Under the pieces are notes generated by a model. It did no database searches. It worked only from the letters and a program-made list of their open reading frames with translations, and had not been told where the DNA came from. Source: Bin55 sp965203735 (GTDB lineage Bacteria > Pseudomonadota > Gammaproteobacteria > Pseudomonadales > Azotimanducaceae). Taken from it: a stretch of DNA of 64,000 nt. Positions 8,855 through 18,334 of the stretch are shown here, piece after piece (position 1 is the first letter of the stretch; every line of letters starts with the position of its first letter). Both the position numbers and the translations under genes were made by a program. The stretch is taken from assembly GCA_965203735.1 (NCBI GenBank), contig OZ241909.1, positions 3,596,001-3,660,000 on the forward strand, given 5' to 3'.

Positions 8855-10153
8855 TCAGGAATACACCTCGTTGTCGATGCTCACGATCGACTTCCGATCT
8901 GCCCCCGTTGAGACACCGCCAATGGGGACTTCCAGAATTTTTTCCAGACTTCCCACGTAGTTTCGAGCGTTCTTGGGAAGATCACTGAGCAAACGCGCAT
9001 CCTTGGTTGATGAATTCCAGCCTTCGAACACTTCATACACTGGTCGAACTTGCGACAGGTACTCCGCATCGTGAGATCGGACTATCGCACGATTGCAGGG
9101 GCGTTCATCATAGTCTACGCACACTTTGATCGTGTCGAATTCATCTAGGACGTCGAACTTGGTCAGGAACACACTTGAAATGCCGTTTATGCGGATCGCG
9201 TGCTTCAACGCCACCGCGTCTAGCCAACCACACCGTCTCGGTCTTCCAGTAGTTGCCCCAAACTCATCGCCTGAACGAGCCAATGCATCCCCCTGAGCAT
9301 CATTCAGCTCCGTAGGAAACGGTCCCTCGCCCACTCGTGTCGTGTATGCCTTGACAACCCCAACAACATGGTCTATGCAATTGGGTCCAAGACCTGTTCC
9401 AGTCGTGACTCCACCGGCAACAGTGTTGGAAGAAGTGACATAGGGGTAACTACCCATGTCCACATCCAACATCGCGCCTTGAGCTCCTTCGCAAATGATT
9501 GTTCCGTCTCTCGTTCTAAGTTGATGAAGCAGTTCCACCGTGTCACACGCAATTGGTTGCGAGAACTGAGCGAAGTTGGCTAGCTGGTCCTTGACCTCTT
9601 CTGGATCTTCTGGCTTCGCACGGTAATAGCGAGTTAGTACGAAGTTATGAAAGTCATAGAGTTCGTCGATCTTGTGTTCGCAACGTGAAGCATCAAACAC
9701 ATCCGCGAGTCGGATGCTGCGGCGAGCAACTTTGTCCTCGTAAGACGGACCGATCCCTCGCAGCGTCGTCCCAATCTTGCCAGCCCCGTGGCACTGTTCT
9801 CGTGCAGCATCCAGTGCCACGTGGCACGAGAGTACTAGAGGACACTCCATACTTAAGCGCAATCGCTCCTGTACGGAAATATGGCTCTTCTCGAGGACGC
9901 GACACTCCGACATCAAAGCATGGGGAGACACGACTACACCATGCCCAATCACACTCAATGTGTTTTGGCGGAGTATGCCGGAAGGTATCAGGTGCAAAAC
10001 GGTCTTCTTTCCGTTTACAACCAATGTGTGGCCAGCGTTGTGACCACCTTGAAACCGGACGACTGCGAGGGCATCTTGAGCTAGGAGATCGACTACCTTC
10101 CCCTTGCCCTCGTCACCCCATTGGGCTCCGACCACAACAATCGTTCGAGCCAT
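8855..10153 (-). CDS. purA: Adenylosuccinate synthetase
   Basis: PurA joins IMP and aspartate using GTP, the first committed step of AMP synthesis. The 432-residue product starts with the P-loop region VVGAQWGDEGKGKVVDLLA. It contains GHNAGHTLVV, TLRGIGPSYEDKVAR, CEGAQGAMLDVD, and the GTP-binding LTKFDVLD near the C-terminus. Length is standard. It lies downstream of hflX-hflK-hflC on the same strand, separated from hflC by 158 bases that hold a strong inverted repeat. Confidence 0.97.
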   Translation of the reverse strand: MARTIVVVGAQWGDEGKGKVVDLLAQDALAVVRFQGGHNAGHTLVVNGKKTVLHLIPSGILRQNTLSVIGHGVVVSPHALMSECRVLEKSHISVQERLRLSMECPLVLSCHVALDAAREQCHGAGKIGTTLRGIGPSYEDKVARRSIRLADVFDASRCEHKIDELYDFHNFVLTRYYRAKPEDPEEVKDQLANFAQFSQPIACDTVELLHQLRTRDGTIICEGAQGAMLDVDMGSYPYVTSSNTVAGGVTTGTGLGPNCIDHVVGVVKAYTTRVGEGPFPTELNDAQGDALARSGDEFGATTGRPRRCGWLDAVALKHAIRINGISSVFLTKFDVLDEFDTIKVCVDYDERPCNRAIVRSHDAEYLSQVRPVYEVFEGWNSSTKDARLLSDLPKNARNYVGSLEKILEVPIGGVSTGADRKSIVSIDNEVYS

Positions 10154-10240
10154 CTTGAACTAGAACACCTATTGCCAGAAAAACTACGGTCGCACACCCA
10201 CGAGGACCCTTCTCAATGTGGTTGGGAGGGGCACTTTGTA

Positions 10241-10276
10241 TCGTGCATCGCACCGTAGAGTTGGTGCGATGCATGA
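10241..10276. repeat. Inverted repeat between hflC and purA
   Basis: A 14-bp stem with one G-T wobble (core GCATCGCACC/GGTGCGATGC) and an 8-base loop lies between the hflC stop and the purA start. No U-tract follows on either strand, so it is not a classic intrinsic terminator. It could be a transcript-processing hairpin, an attenuator-like element or a protein site. Function is not known. Confidence 0.55.
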
Positions 10277-10311
10277 CCATTTAATCGAAGAATCTGAGTA
10301 GAGAGACCCGC

Positions 10312-11190
10312 TTAATCTCCAGTGTCGCTCTTCAGGTACTTGAAAAACTCGCTTGTTGGATCAAGCACAAGTAACGAACGTCCGTCCTCAAATACAGTGA
10401 CATATGCATTGATGCTTCGATAGAACTCGTAGAACTCAGCGTCCTGACCATACGCTTCAGCATAGATCTTGGTCGCCTGAGCATCTCCGTCGCCACGTAT
10501 TCGTTCCGCGTCGCGCTGTGCTTCGGCGCCAATGACCGTCACCTCGCGATCAGCGGCGGCCTCAATCCCGATCGCCTGCTCATTTCCAGTGGCTCGATAC
10601 TGTCGCGCTTCCACTTCCCGTTCGGAATTCATCCTTTCGAAAACGGCACTGGATACCTCGTCCGGTAGATCAATTCGCTTGACTCGCACGTCGATGATGG
10701 ATATTCCGAACTCCTCGGTCATAGTGACGTTCAAGTTATTCGTGAGTTCCTGCATCAGTTGGTCTCGCTCGCCGGAAATTACCTCGTGCATGGTGCGTCT
10801 ACCGATCTGGTCACGTAGTCCCTGATTGACTCGAGCCTGAAGCCGTGCGCTGGCTGTCTCTTCAATCCCAGAGGTTGCCGTGTAGTAGACCCTAGGATTG
10901 TTGACTCGCCACTTTGCGAACCAATCGACGATCAAGGGTTTTTGCTCGATGGTCAAGTAGCGCTCCGGTGTGGCATCCTTCGTTAACACCCGGGCGTCGA
11001 AGTACTTGACTTGGTCTGCCAGAGGAAACTTGAAGTGAAGCCCTGGCTGTTCGCCTTCCTCTGACGACTTAACATCGCCGAAGCGAAGCAAGATGGCTCG
11101 TTGCCTTTCATCCACGATGTAGAAGGAATCTAGCGCGAGCGCTCCAAGTAGGAGCACCACAACAACGATAACAATGTTTCTAACACTCAT
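10312..11190 (-). CDS. hflC: Membrane protease regulator HflC
   Basis: HflC forms with HflK the inner-membrane SPFH (band 7/prohibitin) complex that encloses and modulates the FtsH protease. The 292-residue protein has one N-terminal membrane segment (IVIVVVVLLLGALALDSFYIV), then the band-7 domain (ERQRAILLRFGDV) and a long helical region rich in Glu, Ala and Arg. Length is normal. It starts 12 bases after hflK. Confidence 0.95.
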   Translation of the reverse strand: MSVRNIVIVVVVLLLGALALDSFYIVDERQRAILLRFGDVKSSEEGEQPGLHFKFPLADQVKYFDARVLTKDATPERYLTIEQKPLIVDWFAKWRVNNPRVYYTATSGIEETASARLQARVNQGLRDQIGRRTMHEVISGERDQLMQELTNNLNVTMTEEFGISIIDVRVKRIDLPDEVSSAVFERMNSEREVEARQYRATGNEQAIGIEAAADREVTVIGAEAQRDAERIRGDGDAQATKIYAEAYGQDAEFYEFYRSINAYVTVFEDGRSLLVLDPTSEFFKYLKSDTGD

Positions 11191-11202
11191 TCTTAATTCC
11201 CC

Positions 11203-12342
11203 CTATTGTCCCGATCTCGAATTCGACCGAAGGCTTCCTGGAAAGGTCGTCGAAGGAGAGTTTGATGACGTTACGCTGTCCGACATACCTGTAGAGGACG
11301 TGCCGCCTCTGAGCATCTGGTCAAGGGGCAACAACAACAGATTGTTGCCACCGGAAACGTCCACCATGACAATGGAAGTCGACTTCAAGACGGTTTCAAT
11401 TGCCGTGATGTACAGTCGATCCTTTGTGACTTCTTTGGCTGCTTGATACTCAATGAGCAATTTTGTGAATCGATCGGCTTCCCCTTGGGCTAGAGCGATG
11501 ACCTGGTCGCGATATGCGTTTGCGCTCTCAATGATTCGAGACGCCTCACCTCTTGCTTCGGGAACTATCTGCTCCGCGAGGGCATTAGCCTCATTGATGA
11601 ACTTTACCTGGTCTTCCTTCGCCTTCTGAACGTCGTCAAAGGCTGCTTGAACCTCCTGTGGAGGCTCAACCGCCTCAATGTTGACTCCCACAACTTCGAT
11701 GCCTGTCTCGTATCGATTCAGATAGGTCTGCAACCTGTCCTTCACATCATCTCCAAGCACTTCCCGTCCCGTTGTGATCACAGCCTCCATAGTCGATCCA
11801 CCAACAACATGGCGCAGGGCACTCTCGGCAGCATGCTTAAGACTCTCCTCCGGTTCTCGGATGTCCACGACGTACTTAATAGGTTCGGACACACGAAACT
11901 GAACAACTAAATCGACTTTAACAATGTTGTCGTCCTCGGTGAGCATCTGCTGGGAGTGTTCGCTGGAATTGATCCTCGTCGTATTGACCTTGATCACTTC
12001 ATCGATGAACTTTGGATTCCAATTCAAGCCCGGTTCCTTGAAGGTCTCCTGGACTTTGCCTAATCGCAAGACTACGCCACGCTCTTGTTCATCGACCTGG
12101 TACCAGCCGAACGCGAACCAAACGATCGCCAAGATCACTACGACTATCAGTATCAAACCGGGAGATAAGCGGAATCCTTTCTTACCGGATGAGCCGGATC
12201 CAGAACCGCCTCCCCCTCCAAACATTCCAGAAAGTTGACCACGCAACTTCCGGAATGCATCGTCTAGGTCAGGTGGACCTTGTTCGCCACCCCGGTTTCC
12301 CCAAGGATCCCGGTTTTGACCTTCGTTGTCACTCCAAGCCAT
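11203..12342 (-). CDS. hflK: Membrane protease regulator HflK
   Basis: HflK is the partner of HflC around FtsH. The product has a glycine-rich cytoplasmic N-terminus (MFGGGGGSGSGSS), one membrane segment (LILIVVVILAIVWFAFGWYQV, about residues 66-86), a band-7 domain (EQERGVVLRLGKVQETF) and a C-terminal coiled region. I place the start at the ATG at 12342, nine bases after GGAG; a GTG two codons upstream is also possible. It lies between hflX and hflC. Confidence 0.95.
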   Translation of the reverse strand: MAWSDNEGQNRDPWGNRGGEQGPPDLDDAFRKLRGQLSGMFGGGGGSGSGSSGKKGFRLSPGLILIVVVILAIVWFAFGWYQVDEQERGVVLRLGKVQETFKEPGLNWNPKFIDEVIKVNTTRINSSEHSQQMLTEDDNIVKVDLVVQFRVSEPIKYVVDIREPEESLKHAAESALRHVVGGSTMEAVITTGREVLGDDVKDRLQTYLNRYETGIEVVGVNIEAVEPPQEVQAAFDDVQKAKEDQVKFINEANALAEQIVPEARGEASRIIESANAYRDQVIALAQGEADRFTKLLIEYQAAKEVTKDRLYITAIETVLKSTSIVMVDVSGGNNLLLLPLDQMLRGGTSSTGMSDSVTSSNSPSTTFPGSLRSNSRSGQ

Positions 12343-12386
12343 TTTCACTCCATTTCCGCAAGCGTTGTGATTGTAGTTTGTGTTGA

Positions 12387-13646
12387 TTAGCCGTGCAAGC
12401 TAATACCGTGCCTAGCTTCGAGTTCGTGCGCTTGATCACGCGCTAGGTTAACTTTGAATACTGCGCGGCCGTCACTCGTATATGTTTCTTTCTCGACCAC
12501 TCGCATTTGATATAGCAACGAACGTACCTTTCCATCCGTCGTTTTCAATTCGATGCTGTAAGGTCTAGATACGCCTCGCAGTCGCCCTGCGATGTAACGC
12601 TTGAGGTCACGCAAGCCTAGTTCCTTTGTGGCGCTGACGTAGTTGGCGTCATTGCGAATTCCTGCTTCAGTTCCATTGATGTCAATCTTGTTGAATACCG
12701 AAATGGTGGGGATCGAATCAGCTCCTATTTCGTGCAGTGTTTCGCTTACGGAATCTTGAATCTCTTCCAGATTTGGTGCCGAAGCATCCATTACATGTAG
12801 CAACAAGTCTGCGTTTGTCACTTCCTCTAATGTCGCCTTGAATGCAGCGACAAGATCGACGGGAAGATGTTTGATGAAACCGACGGTGTCGGCCAGAAGA
12901 ATCTTGAAGTCTTCCGTTGCGTACATACTCCTGACTGTTGGATCCAACGTAGCGAATAGTCGGTCATCCGAGTAGATTTCGGATTGGGTGAGGGCGTTGA
13001 ACAACGTCGATTTACCCGCGTTCGTGTAGCCAACCAAAGCTACTAAGGGAATTCGAGAACGCAAACGCTTGCGACGTTGCTGCGACCGTTGTCGCCTGAC
13101 TTTGTCAAGACGACCCTGTGTTGTGTGAATACGCCGTTGCAAGAGGTACTTGTCGATCGCAATTTGCTTCTCTCCCACGCCTCGCAGATTGACTGCACCT
13201 CGTTGACGATCAAGGTGGGTCCAGCCTCGAACGAGATGGGATTGCGCATGGGACAACGTAGCTAGCTCAACCTGAAGCTTTCCTTCGTATGAACGAGCTC
13301 TCTCCTCGAAAATGCGGAGGATTAGTTCCGTTCGAGTCATGACTCGAACCTTCAGGTGATCTTCTAAATTTTTCTGCTGGGTAGCCGTCAACTCTTGGTC
13401 CACGAGTAGAAGATCCAAATCAAGCTCGCCAATTTCGCCAGCGAGCTCTTCGACTTTACCTTGACCAATGCAAGTTGCCGGATGAGGAGATTGTCTCTCA
13501 ACCGACAATGTTCGCTCGACTTCCAATCCGGCCGATTGTGCGAGGTCTTCGGTTTCTCTGACCTCGAATCGTGGAAATCCAGGCCCCTTGTATCGTATGG
13601 AAAGAAGAAGCGTCCTTAAACCCTTCTCCGGTCGATCAAAAAACAT
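12387..13646 (-). CDS. hflX: Ribosome-associated GTPase HflX
   Basis: HflX is a GTPase that binds the 50S subunit and splits stalled or heat-damaged ribosomes. The 419-residue protein has the N-terminal HflX domain (GQGKVEELAGEIGELDLDLLLVD), a basic coiled linker, and an OBG-type G domain with G1 GYTNAGKSTLFN, G3 DTVGFI and G4 NKID. Length is normal. It directly follows miaA with 97 bases between them; hfq, usually found there, is absent. Confidence 0.96.
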   Translation of the reverse strand: MFFDRPEKGLRTLLLSIRYKGPGFPRFEVRETEDLAQSAGLEVERTLSVERQSPHPATCIGQGKVEELAGEIGELDLDLLLVDQELTATQQKNLEDHLKVRVMTRTELILRIFEERARSYEGKLQVELATLSHAQSHLVRGWTHLDRQRGAVNLRGVGEKQIAIDKYLLQRRIHTTQGRLDKVRRQRSQQRRKRLRSRIPLVALVGYTNAGKSTLFNALTQSEIYSDDRLFATLDPTVRSMYATEDFKILLADTVGFIKHLPVDLVAAFKATLEEVTNADLLLHVMDASAPNLEEIQDSVSETLHEIGADSIPTISVFNKIDINGTEAGIRNDANYVSATKELGLRDLKRYIAGRLRGVSRPYSIELKTTDGKVRSLLYQMRVVEKETYTSDGRAVFKVNLARDQAHELEARHGISLHG

Positions 13647-13743
13647 TAATGGGCTTTGGAATGTTGTGGGTGCGAATTTCCCTCTCGACCTTATTGTATT
13701 ACCGACTGGTTGCTGTCGTAATCCAGAATTACAGCAATCTCAG

Positions 13744-14727
13744 TCAGTTTGCGTTCGCTCGAGGTACGCTGCAGTTCTGTAGAACGTTCTTGACGCAGTC
13801 GTATGCATTCGATGACTGTACTGGAACATGCTGTACGCCGGCATTCCAATTGCGCAACCAAGTTAGCTGTCTTCTCGCTAGCTGCCGTGTTCCGGCAACA
13901 ATCGCACTTATCGTTGAAGTGTCAATCGCGGCATCCGCATCGCAAGCCAATCGTTTCCAAAGTTGCCGGTAGCCAACGGCTCGCATGGACATCGCCTGAA
14001 GGGAGAGGTTCGGACGCTGCATCAGCGTCCTGACTTCTTCAGCAAAACCCAAGTCGAGCATGCTGTGAACTCGTTTTTCGATTCGATCGTGAAGCATTGC
14101 TCGCGACAGATTCACCAAAGAGAATTCCCGATAATCGCACTGAAGCCGATCGACAACAGTTGTGCTGGAACGTGTTTCTAGGAGTTGCGACATTGCCGTC
14201 CCCGTCTCCTGGTACACCTCCAAAGCTCTCTCAATTCTCGTGTAATTGTTGGGGTGAATGCGACGAGCACTTATCGGATCAACCCGTTGTAGTTCTCGAA
14301 AAAGCTCTCCTGTACCTCCTTCATCCGCGCGTCGACGAAGTTGTGACCGAATCTCCGAATTGCGTCCTGGAAGTTTGGCAACTCCATCTCTAAAACGCTT
14401 GAAATAGAGCATGGACCCACCCACGAGGAGCGGCGACTTGCCCGACTTGAACGCGTCGGTCACAGCTTCGTCGGCTTGAGCAATGAATTCACCGACCGAG
14501 TAGTCATCCTCCGGTTCAAGAATGTTCACAAGGGCATGAGGGTATTTCTGCAACGTACTTGCGTTCGGTTTTGCGGTACCAATGTCCATGCCTCGATACG
14601 CCATCGCGGAGTCGACACTGACCAGAGCGATGTTGAATTCGTCTGCTAGACGCATTGCCAACTCGCTTTTTCCGCTAGCAGTCGGACCCATGAGAGCAAA
14701 AACCGTGCGTGGCGGTTGACGGTTCAT
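13744..14727 (-). CDS. miaA: tRNA dimethylallyltransferase
   Basis: MiaA transfers a dimethylallyl group to N6 of A37 in tRNAs reading UNN codons. The 327-residue protein has the P-loop GPTASGKSELAM, the catalytic VSVDSAMAYRGMDIGTAKP region, the GGSMLYFKRF motif and the tRNA-binding insert (RIHPNNYTRIERALEVYQETG). Length is typical. It is 22 bases after mutL, the usual mutL-miaA order. Confidence 0.96.
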   Translation of the reverse strand: MNRQPPRTVFALMGPTASGKSELAMRLADEFNIALVSVDSAMAYRGMDIGTAKPNASTLQKYPHALVNILEPEDDYSVGEFIAQADEAVTDAFKSGKSPLLVGGSMLYFKRFRDGVAKLPGRNSEIRSQLRRRADEGGTGELFRELQRVDPISARRIHPNNYTRIERALEVYQETGTAMSQLLETRSSTTVVDRLQCDYREFSLVNLSRAMLHDRIEKRVHSMLDLGFAEEVRTLMQRPNLSLQAMSMRAVGYRQLWKRLACDADAAIDTSTISAIVAGTRQLARRQLTWLRNWNAGVQHVPVQSSNAYDCVKNVLQNCSVPRANAN

Positions 14728-14749
14728 CGGTCTAGATTGATGGACAGTG

Positions 14750-16531
14750 TTAGCGTCCGCGCAGAAAGACGCTATCCAGGGACTTCAAGCTCTGAACACG
14801 ATAAGTGGGACGGCCGTGATTGCACTGACCTGCATTCTCCGTTACTTCCATTTCTCGCAACAATGCATTCATTTCTTCAATTGATAGACGGCGATTGAAT
14901 CGAATGGCATCGTGACATGCAAACGAGGCAAGCAACTGGTTTTCGCGATCTCGTATGGTCTCCGTAGTCCCGTGTTCAGCGACTTCATCGAGAACATCCA
15001 TAACGAGTTGGCTAATGTCGGTGGACTGCAACATAGCTGGCACTTCGCGAACAGTTATCGTATTTTTATCGGAAATTTCAATTTTCAAGCCCAATTCTGC
15101 TAGCAATTCCCGAGACAAACGGGCAGTTTGCACCTCACTTTCACTTGCATTGATTTCAACAGGAACGAGCAAGCGCTGCGAGGCTAGTTTTCGATTGTCG
15201 CGAGCCTTTTTCATCTTTTCGTACACAACTCGCTCATGAGCCGCATGCATATCGACGATTACCAGACCGTCGGCATTCTCTGCAAGAATGTAAGCTCCGT
15301 GCAACTGGGCCAACGCGTATCCCATCGGCGGAATTTGTCCACGATCCGTGCTCAATGGACGTGATTCGTCACTCGGTGCAGAGGATGTTCCGCTTGATTG
15401 CCAACTTGGTTGAGGTAGCGTTTCGCCGTGTCCAAGCGGCAATGGTCGCTCCACGTATGAATCCACTTCGAGTTGGAATGGATTGGCCGGTTGATCCTGA
15501 TGCGGATCAATTTCGATTGTCGCCGGATTCTTGGTTCCGACACCACTCAGTTCGTGATAGAGACCAGACATGATGAAATCGTGGACGCGTCGTGCGTCGC
15601 GAAACCGTACATCCCTCTTGGTTGGGTGTACGTTTACATCTACATCCCGAGCGTTCATCGACAGATTTAAGACAAACACAGGATGTCGTCCGTGAAACAT
15701 TACATCCCGGTATCCCTGCTTAACACCGTGTGCGATCAATCGGTCGTTTACGTGCCTACCGTTGACAAAAAAGTACTGGCGATTTGCAGAACTTCGAGTG
15801 AGAGTGGGAAGCCCGACCCATCCCCTCAATCTCAAGTCTTCACGTTGTAGGTCAATTTCGATGCACTGGTCAGCAAAGCCAGTGCCAAGTACGCGCGCCA
15901 CTCTCTCGAAGGCAGAATCCTCTACATCCATCTTCTCGACGACTCGACCATCGTTCATAAGGGTAAACGCGCAATGAGGATTGGCAACCGCCAAAATGCG
16001 AACGCAATCCGCGACGTGGCCCATTTCCGTTCGTGAACGCTTGAGAAACTTCCTGCGCACAGGAGTGCTAAAAAAGAGATCGGTGACTTCAACCCGTGTG
16101 CCTCTAGTTGCTGCAACAGGTTCGAATGACATCTCTGTTCCACCCTCCACGCGCAAGGACCAACCTGTCTTGGATTCTTCGGTACGCGAGGTGATGTCCA
16201 ATTTGGAGACGGCCGCGATGCTTGCCAATGCCTCGCCCCGAAATCCCATGGTCGTGACATCGACCAGATCGTCCGCTGAACGAATCTTGCTCGTCGCGTG
16301 CCGCTGAACGGACAGCCGCATGTCGTCCGGTTCTATTCCGTTGCCATCGTCCGAGACCCGAATTCGTCGAAGAGCACCGGACTCAACTTGAATGAGAACG
16401 TTCTGCGCTTGAGCATCCAGACTGTTTTCAATCAACTCTTTGACGATGGAGGCGGGTCGTTCAACGACCTCCCCTGCAGCAATTTGATTGGCAACGCGTT
16501 CGTCGAGTCGATGAATGCGTGATACGGTCAT
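14750..16531 (-). CDS. mutL: DNA mismatch repair protein MutL (endonuclease-type C-terminus)
   Basis: MutL links MutS mismatch recognition to strand removal. The 593-residue product has a GHKL ATPase domain (ELIENSLDAQAQ, DDGNGI, GFRGEALASI) and a C-terminal dimerisation domain. That domain carries DMHAAHERVVYE at residues 427-438, fitting the endonuclease metal motif D(Q/M)HA-x2-E-x4-E, plus ACHDAIR (538-544) and CNHGRPT (570-576). These are the marks of nicking MutL proteins from MutH-less bacteria; E. coli MutL lacks them. The gene is joined to the upstream amidase by a TAATG junction. Confidence 0.95.
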   Translation of the reverse strand: MTVSRIHRLDERVANQIAAGEVVERPASIVKELIENSLDAQAQNVLIQVESGALRRIRVSDDGNGIEPDDMRLSVQRHATSKIRSADDLVDVTTMGFRGEALASIAAVSKLDITSRTEESKTGWSLRVEGGTEMSFEPVAATRGTRVEVTDLFFSTPVRRKFLKRSRTEMGHVADCVRILAVANPHCAFTLMNDGRVVEKMDVEDSAFERVARVLGTGFADQCIEIDLQREDLRLRGWVGLPTLTRSSANRQYFFVNGRHVNDRLIAHGVKQGYRDVMFHGRHPVFVLNLSMNARDVDVNVHPTKRDVRFRDARRVHDFIMSGLYHELSGVGTKNPATIEIDPHQDQPANPFQLEVDSYVERPLPLGHGETLPQPSWQSSGTSSAPSDESRPLSTDRGQIPPMGYALAQLHGAYILAENADGLVIVDMHAAHERVVYEKMKKARDNRKLASQRLLVPVEINASESEVQTARLSRELLAELGLKIEISDKNTITVREVPAMLQSTDISQLVMDVLDEVAEHGTTETIRDRENQLLASFACHDAIRFNRRLSIEEMNALLREMEVTENAGQCNHGRPTYRVQSLKSLDSVFLRGR

Positions 16532-17916
16532 TAGTTCCGACGTGGACGGATAGGTATTGTTAATAGTTGATCAGTATAGATTCTGTCGCTATTTAATTTG
16601 TTTGCCTGCAATAACGAAGACACCGATACATTGTTTGCCAAGGCGATTTCACCAAGCGTATCACCACTCTTGACGATATATGTCTTAAAGGATCGGTTGT
16701 ATGGGCATTCGACTTCGCCTCGACCTAAATCGGTGTGCCAAGGCGGATTGTCACAAAAGTAACTCAATACGCCAAATGCAATTGCCTCTCCTACCGCCCT
16801 TTGATGGGAGGACGTTGCGAGCAGTCGAGCTTCAGTAGGATTCGACAAGTAACCCGTCTCGACAAGTATGGAAGGCACATGTGTTGACTTGAGTACTACA
16901 TAACCGGCATCTGTCACACGAAAGTCGTCCCGAGCCTTGGTCAATGCACGAGGATGCAATCCCGCAACCGAGGACATTTCCTGCAACACTCTTTTCCCAA
17001 CGGCGACAGAACTGTCTAGGACGAAGTCACGGGGCATCTCATTCAGAAAGCGATATTGGTTTGGTTCATCAAAACACTCCGAATTTACCCAGGACGCAAC
17101 ACCACCTACCCAATCGGACCGGTTTTCGTTCTTCACATTCCACTTGTTTAATTCGGAGACAGCCTTACCGTTGTCTAGTACAAAAACACTTCCTCCTCTG
17201 GGTCCGGGACGATTGACGGAATCCGCATGCACCGAGACAAACACATGGGCTCTTTCCCTCATTGCGATATTTCTACGAGTATTGAGAGGGACTTCGTAGT
17301 CTCCGTCTCTAGTCATGATGACTTTGAATCCTGGTGCATCCTCCAGCACTTCACGGACTATGTTTGCAATCGCCAAGTTCACATGCTTCTCAAATAGTCC
17401 AGTTACGGCAATAGCACCCGGATCCTCGCCTCCGTGCCCAGCATCCACTACAACGACAACATCTTTGTGCGGTTCGTTGTTGGTGGAGCAATCGTCGAGC
17501 GTTACCTCACTTGGCAAGTCAATTACCAATCTGTGACCATAGGGGTTATAGGGGTCGAGTTTGAATACGTTCGGTTCAACCTTTTTTGTGAGATCTAGCA
17601 CTACACGGTACATCCCATTGGATCCAACCGCATGTCGTATGGACTTTAGAACCCGACTGTCAATGTCTCTGATCTTAATGATGCCTTTAGGCGAAGTGTT
17701 CTTAAGATCAATGTACACACGGGTGGGATTGTCAAGCTGCCCGTATTTGTAGTCCGCCGGATCGCTGAGATCGAGGACAATTCGGGTGTTGTGAGGACTC
17801 TCGTTCCAGCGAATTCCAAGTATTTCGTTGGCGTGAACTTGTCCGGCAGCTGCCAACGTTAGGACCAAGAACCCCAAGCTGCGCAAAGCGACTTTACGAC
17901 ATTGCAATCTGGTCAT
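16531..17916 (-). CDS. N-acetylmuramoyl-L-alanine amidase with AMIN and LysM domains (AmiC/AmiB-like)
   Basis: A periplasmic cell-division amidase that cleaves the peptide from peptidoglycan MurNAc. The 461-residue protein has a signal peptide (LGFLVLTLAAAGQVHA), an AMIN septal-targeting domain (about 30-135), an Amidase_3 zinc domain (VVVVDAGHGGEDPGAI, ending in ILVETGYLSNPTEARLL) and a C-terminal LysM (YIVKSGDTLGEIALANNVS). The LysM at the C-terminus resembles AmiB; the order tsaE-amiB-mutL-miaA is also the enterobacterial one. It overlaps tsaE by 23 bases and mutL by one. Confidence 0.93.
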   Translation of the reverse strand: MTRLQCRKVALRSLGFLVLTLAAAGQVHANEILGIRWNESPHNTRIVLDLSDPADYKYGQLDNPTRVYIDLKNTSPKGIIKIRDIDSRVLKSIRHAVGSNGMYRVVLDLTKKVEPNVFKLDPYNPYGHRLVIDLPSEVTLDDCSTNNEPHKDVVVVVDAGHGGEDPGAIAVTGLFEKHVNLAIANIVREVLEDAPGFKVIMTRDGDYEVPLNTRRNIAMRERAHVFVSVHADSVNRPGPRGGSVFVLDNGKAVSELNKWNVKNENRSDWVGGVASWVNSECFDEPNQYRFLNEMPRDFVLDSSVAVGKRVLQEMSSVAGLHPRALTKARDDFRVTDAGYVVLKSTHVPSILVETGYLSNPTEARLLATSSHQRAVGEAIAFGVLSYFCDNPPWHTDLGRGEVECPYNRSFKTYIVKSGDTLGEIALANNVSVSSLLQANKLNSDRIYTDQLLTIPIRPRRN

Positions 17917-18334
17917 TGAAATAGCCTATATTTGCTGTGCGTCCATCGCCCTTCTTCGCCAATCTAATAACGACGTCAGGCTCCGGGAGCACTTCACTTC
18001 CCTGTTCAGGCCACTCGACTAGCTGCAAGTGGCTCAATTCCAGCTGTTCCAATAGTCCAATATAGTCTAATTCCTCAATATTTTCAATACGGTAAAGATC
18101 GATGTGCAATATGTCGATCCCCTTCAATTGGTAAGGTTCAATCAAAGTGTATGTGGGACTCGTAACAGGTCCCTTGCGTCCCAATGCTCTCAACCAACCA
18201 CGGACAATCGTTGTCTTTCCCGTTCCCAATTCGCCCTGCAGAAACACCAAGCCGCGTTCAACTCTCCGTGCAAGTGACCTTCCTAATTCAAGAGTCTCTT
18301 CTTCGGATGCCAATTCGATCAACTGACATTTCAC
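17894..18334 (-). CDS. tsaE: tRNA t6A biosynthesis ATPase TsaE
   Basis: TsaE is the ATPase of the TsaBDE complex that makes threonylcarbamoyl-A37 in ANN-decoding tRNAs. Visible motifs are the P-loop GELGTGKTTIVRGWLRALG, then VTSPTYTLIEPY and HIDLYRI. I place the start at GTG 18334 because it follows GGAAG by seven bases and forms a GTGA overlap with the nnrD stop; a TTG seven codons upstream is possible. About 146 residues, normal for the family. Confidence 0.94.
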   Translation of the reverse strand: MKCQLIELASEEETLELGRSLARRVERGLVFLQGELGTGKTTIVRGWLRALGRKGPVTSPTYTLIEPYQLKGIDILHIDLYRIENIEELDYIGLLEQLELSHLQLVEWPEQGSEVLPEPDVVIRLAKKGDGRTANIGYFNDQIAMS

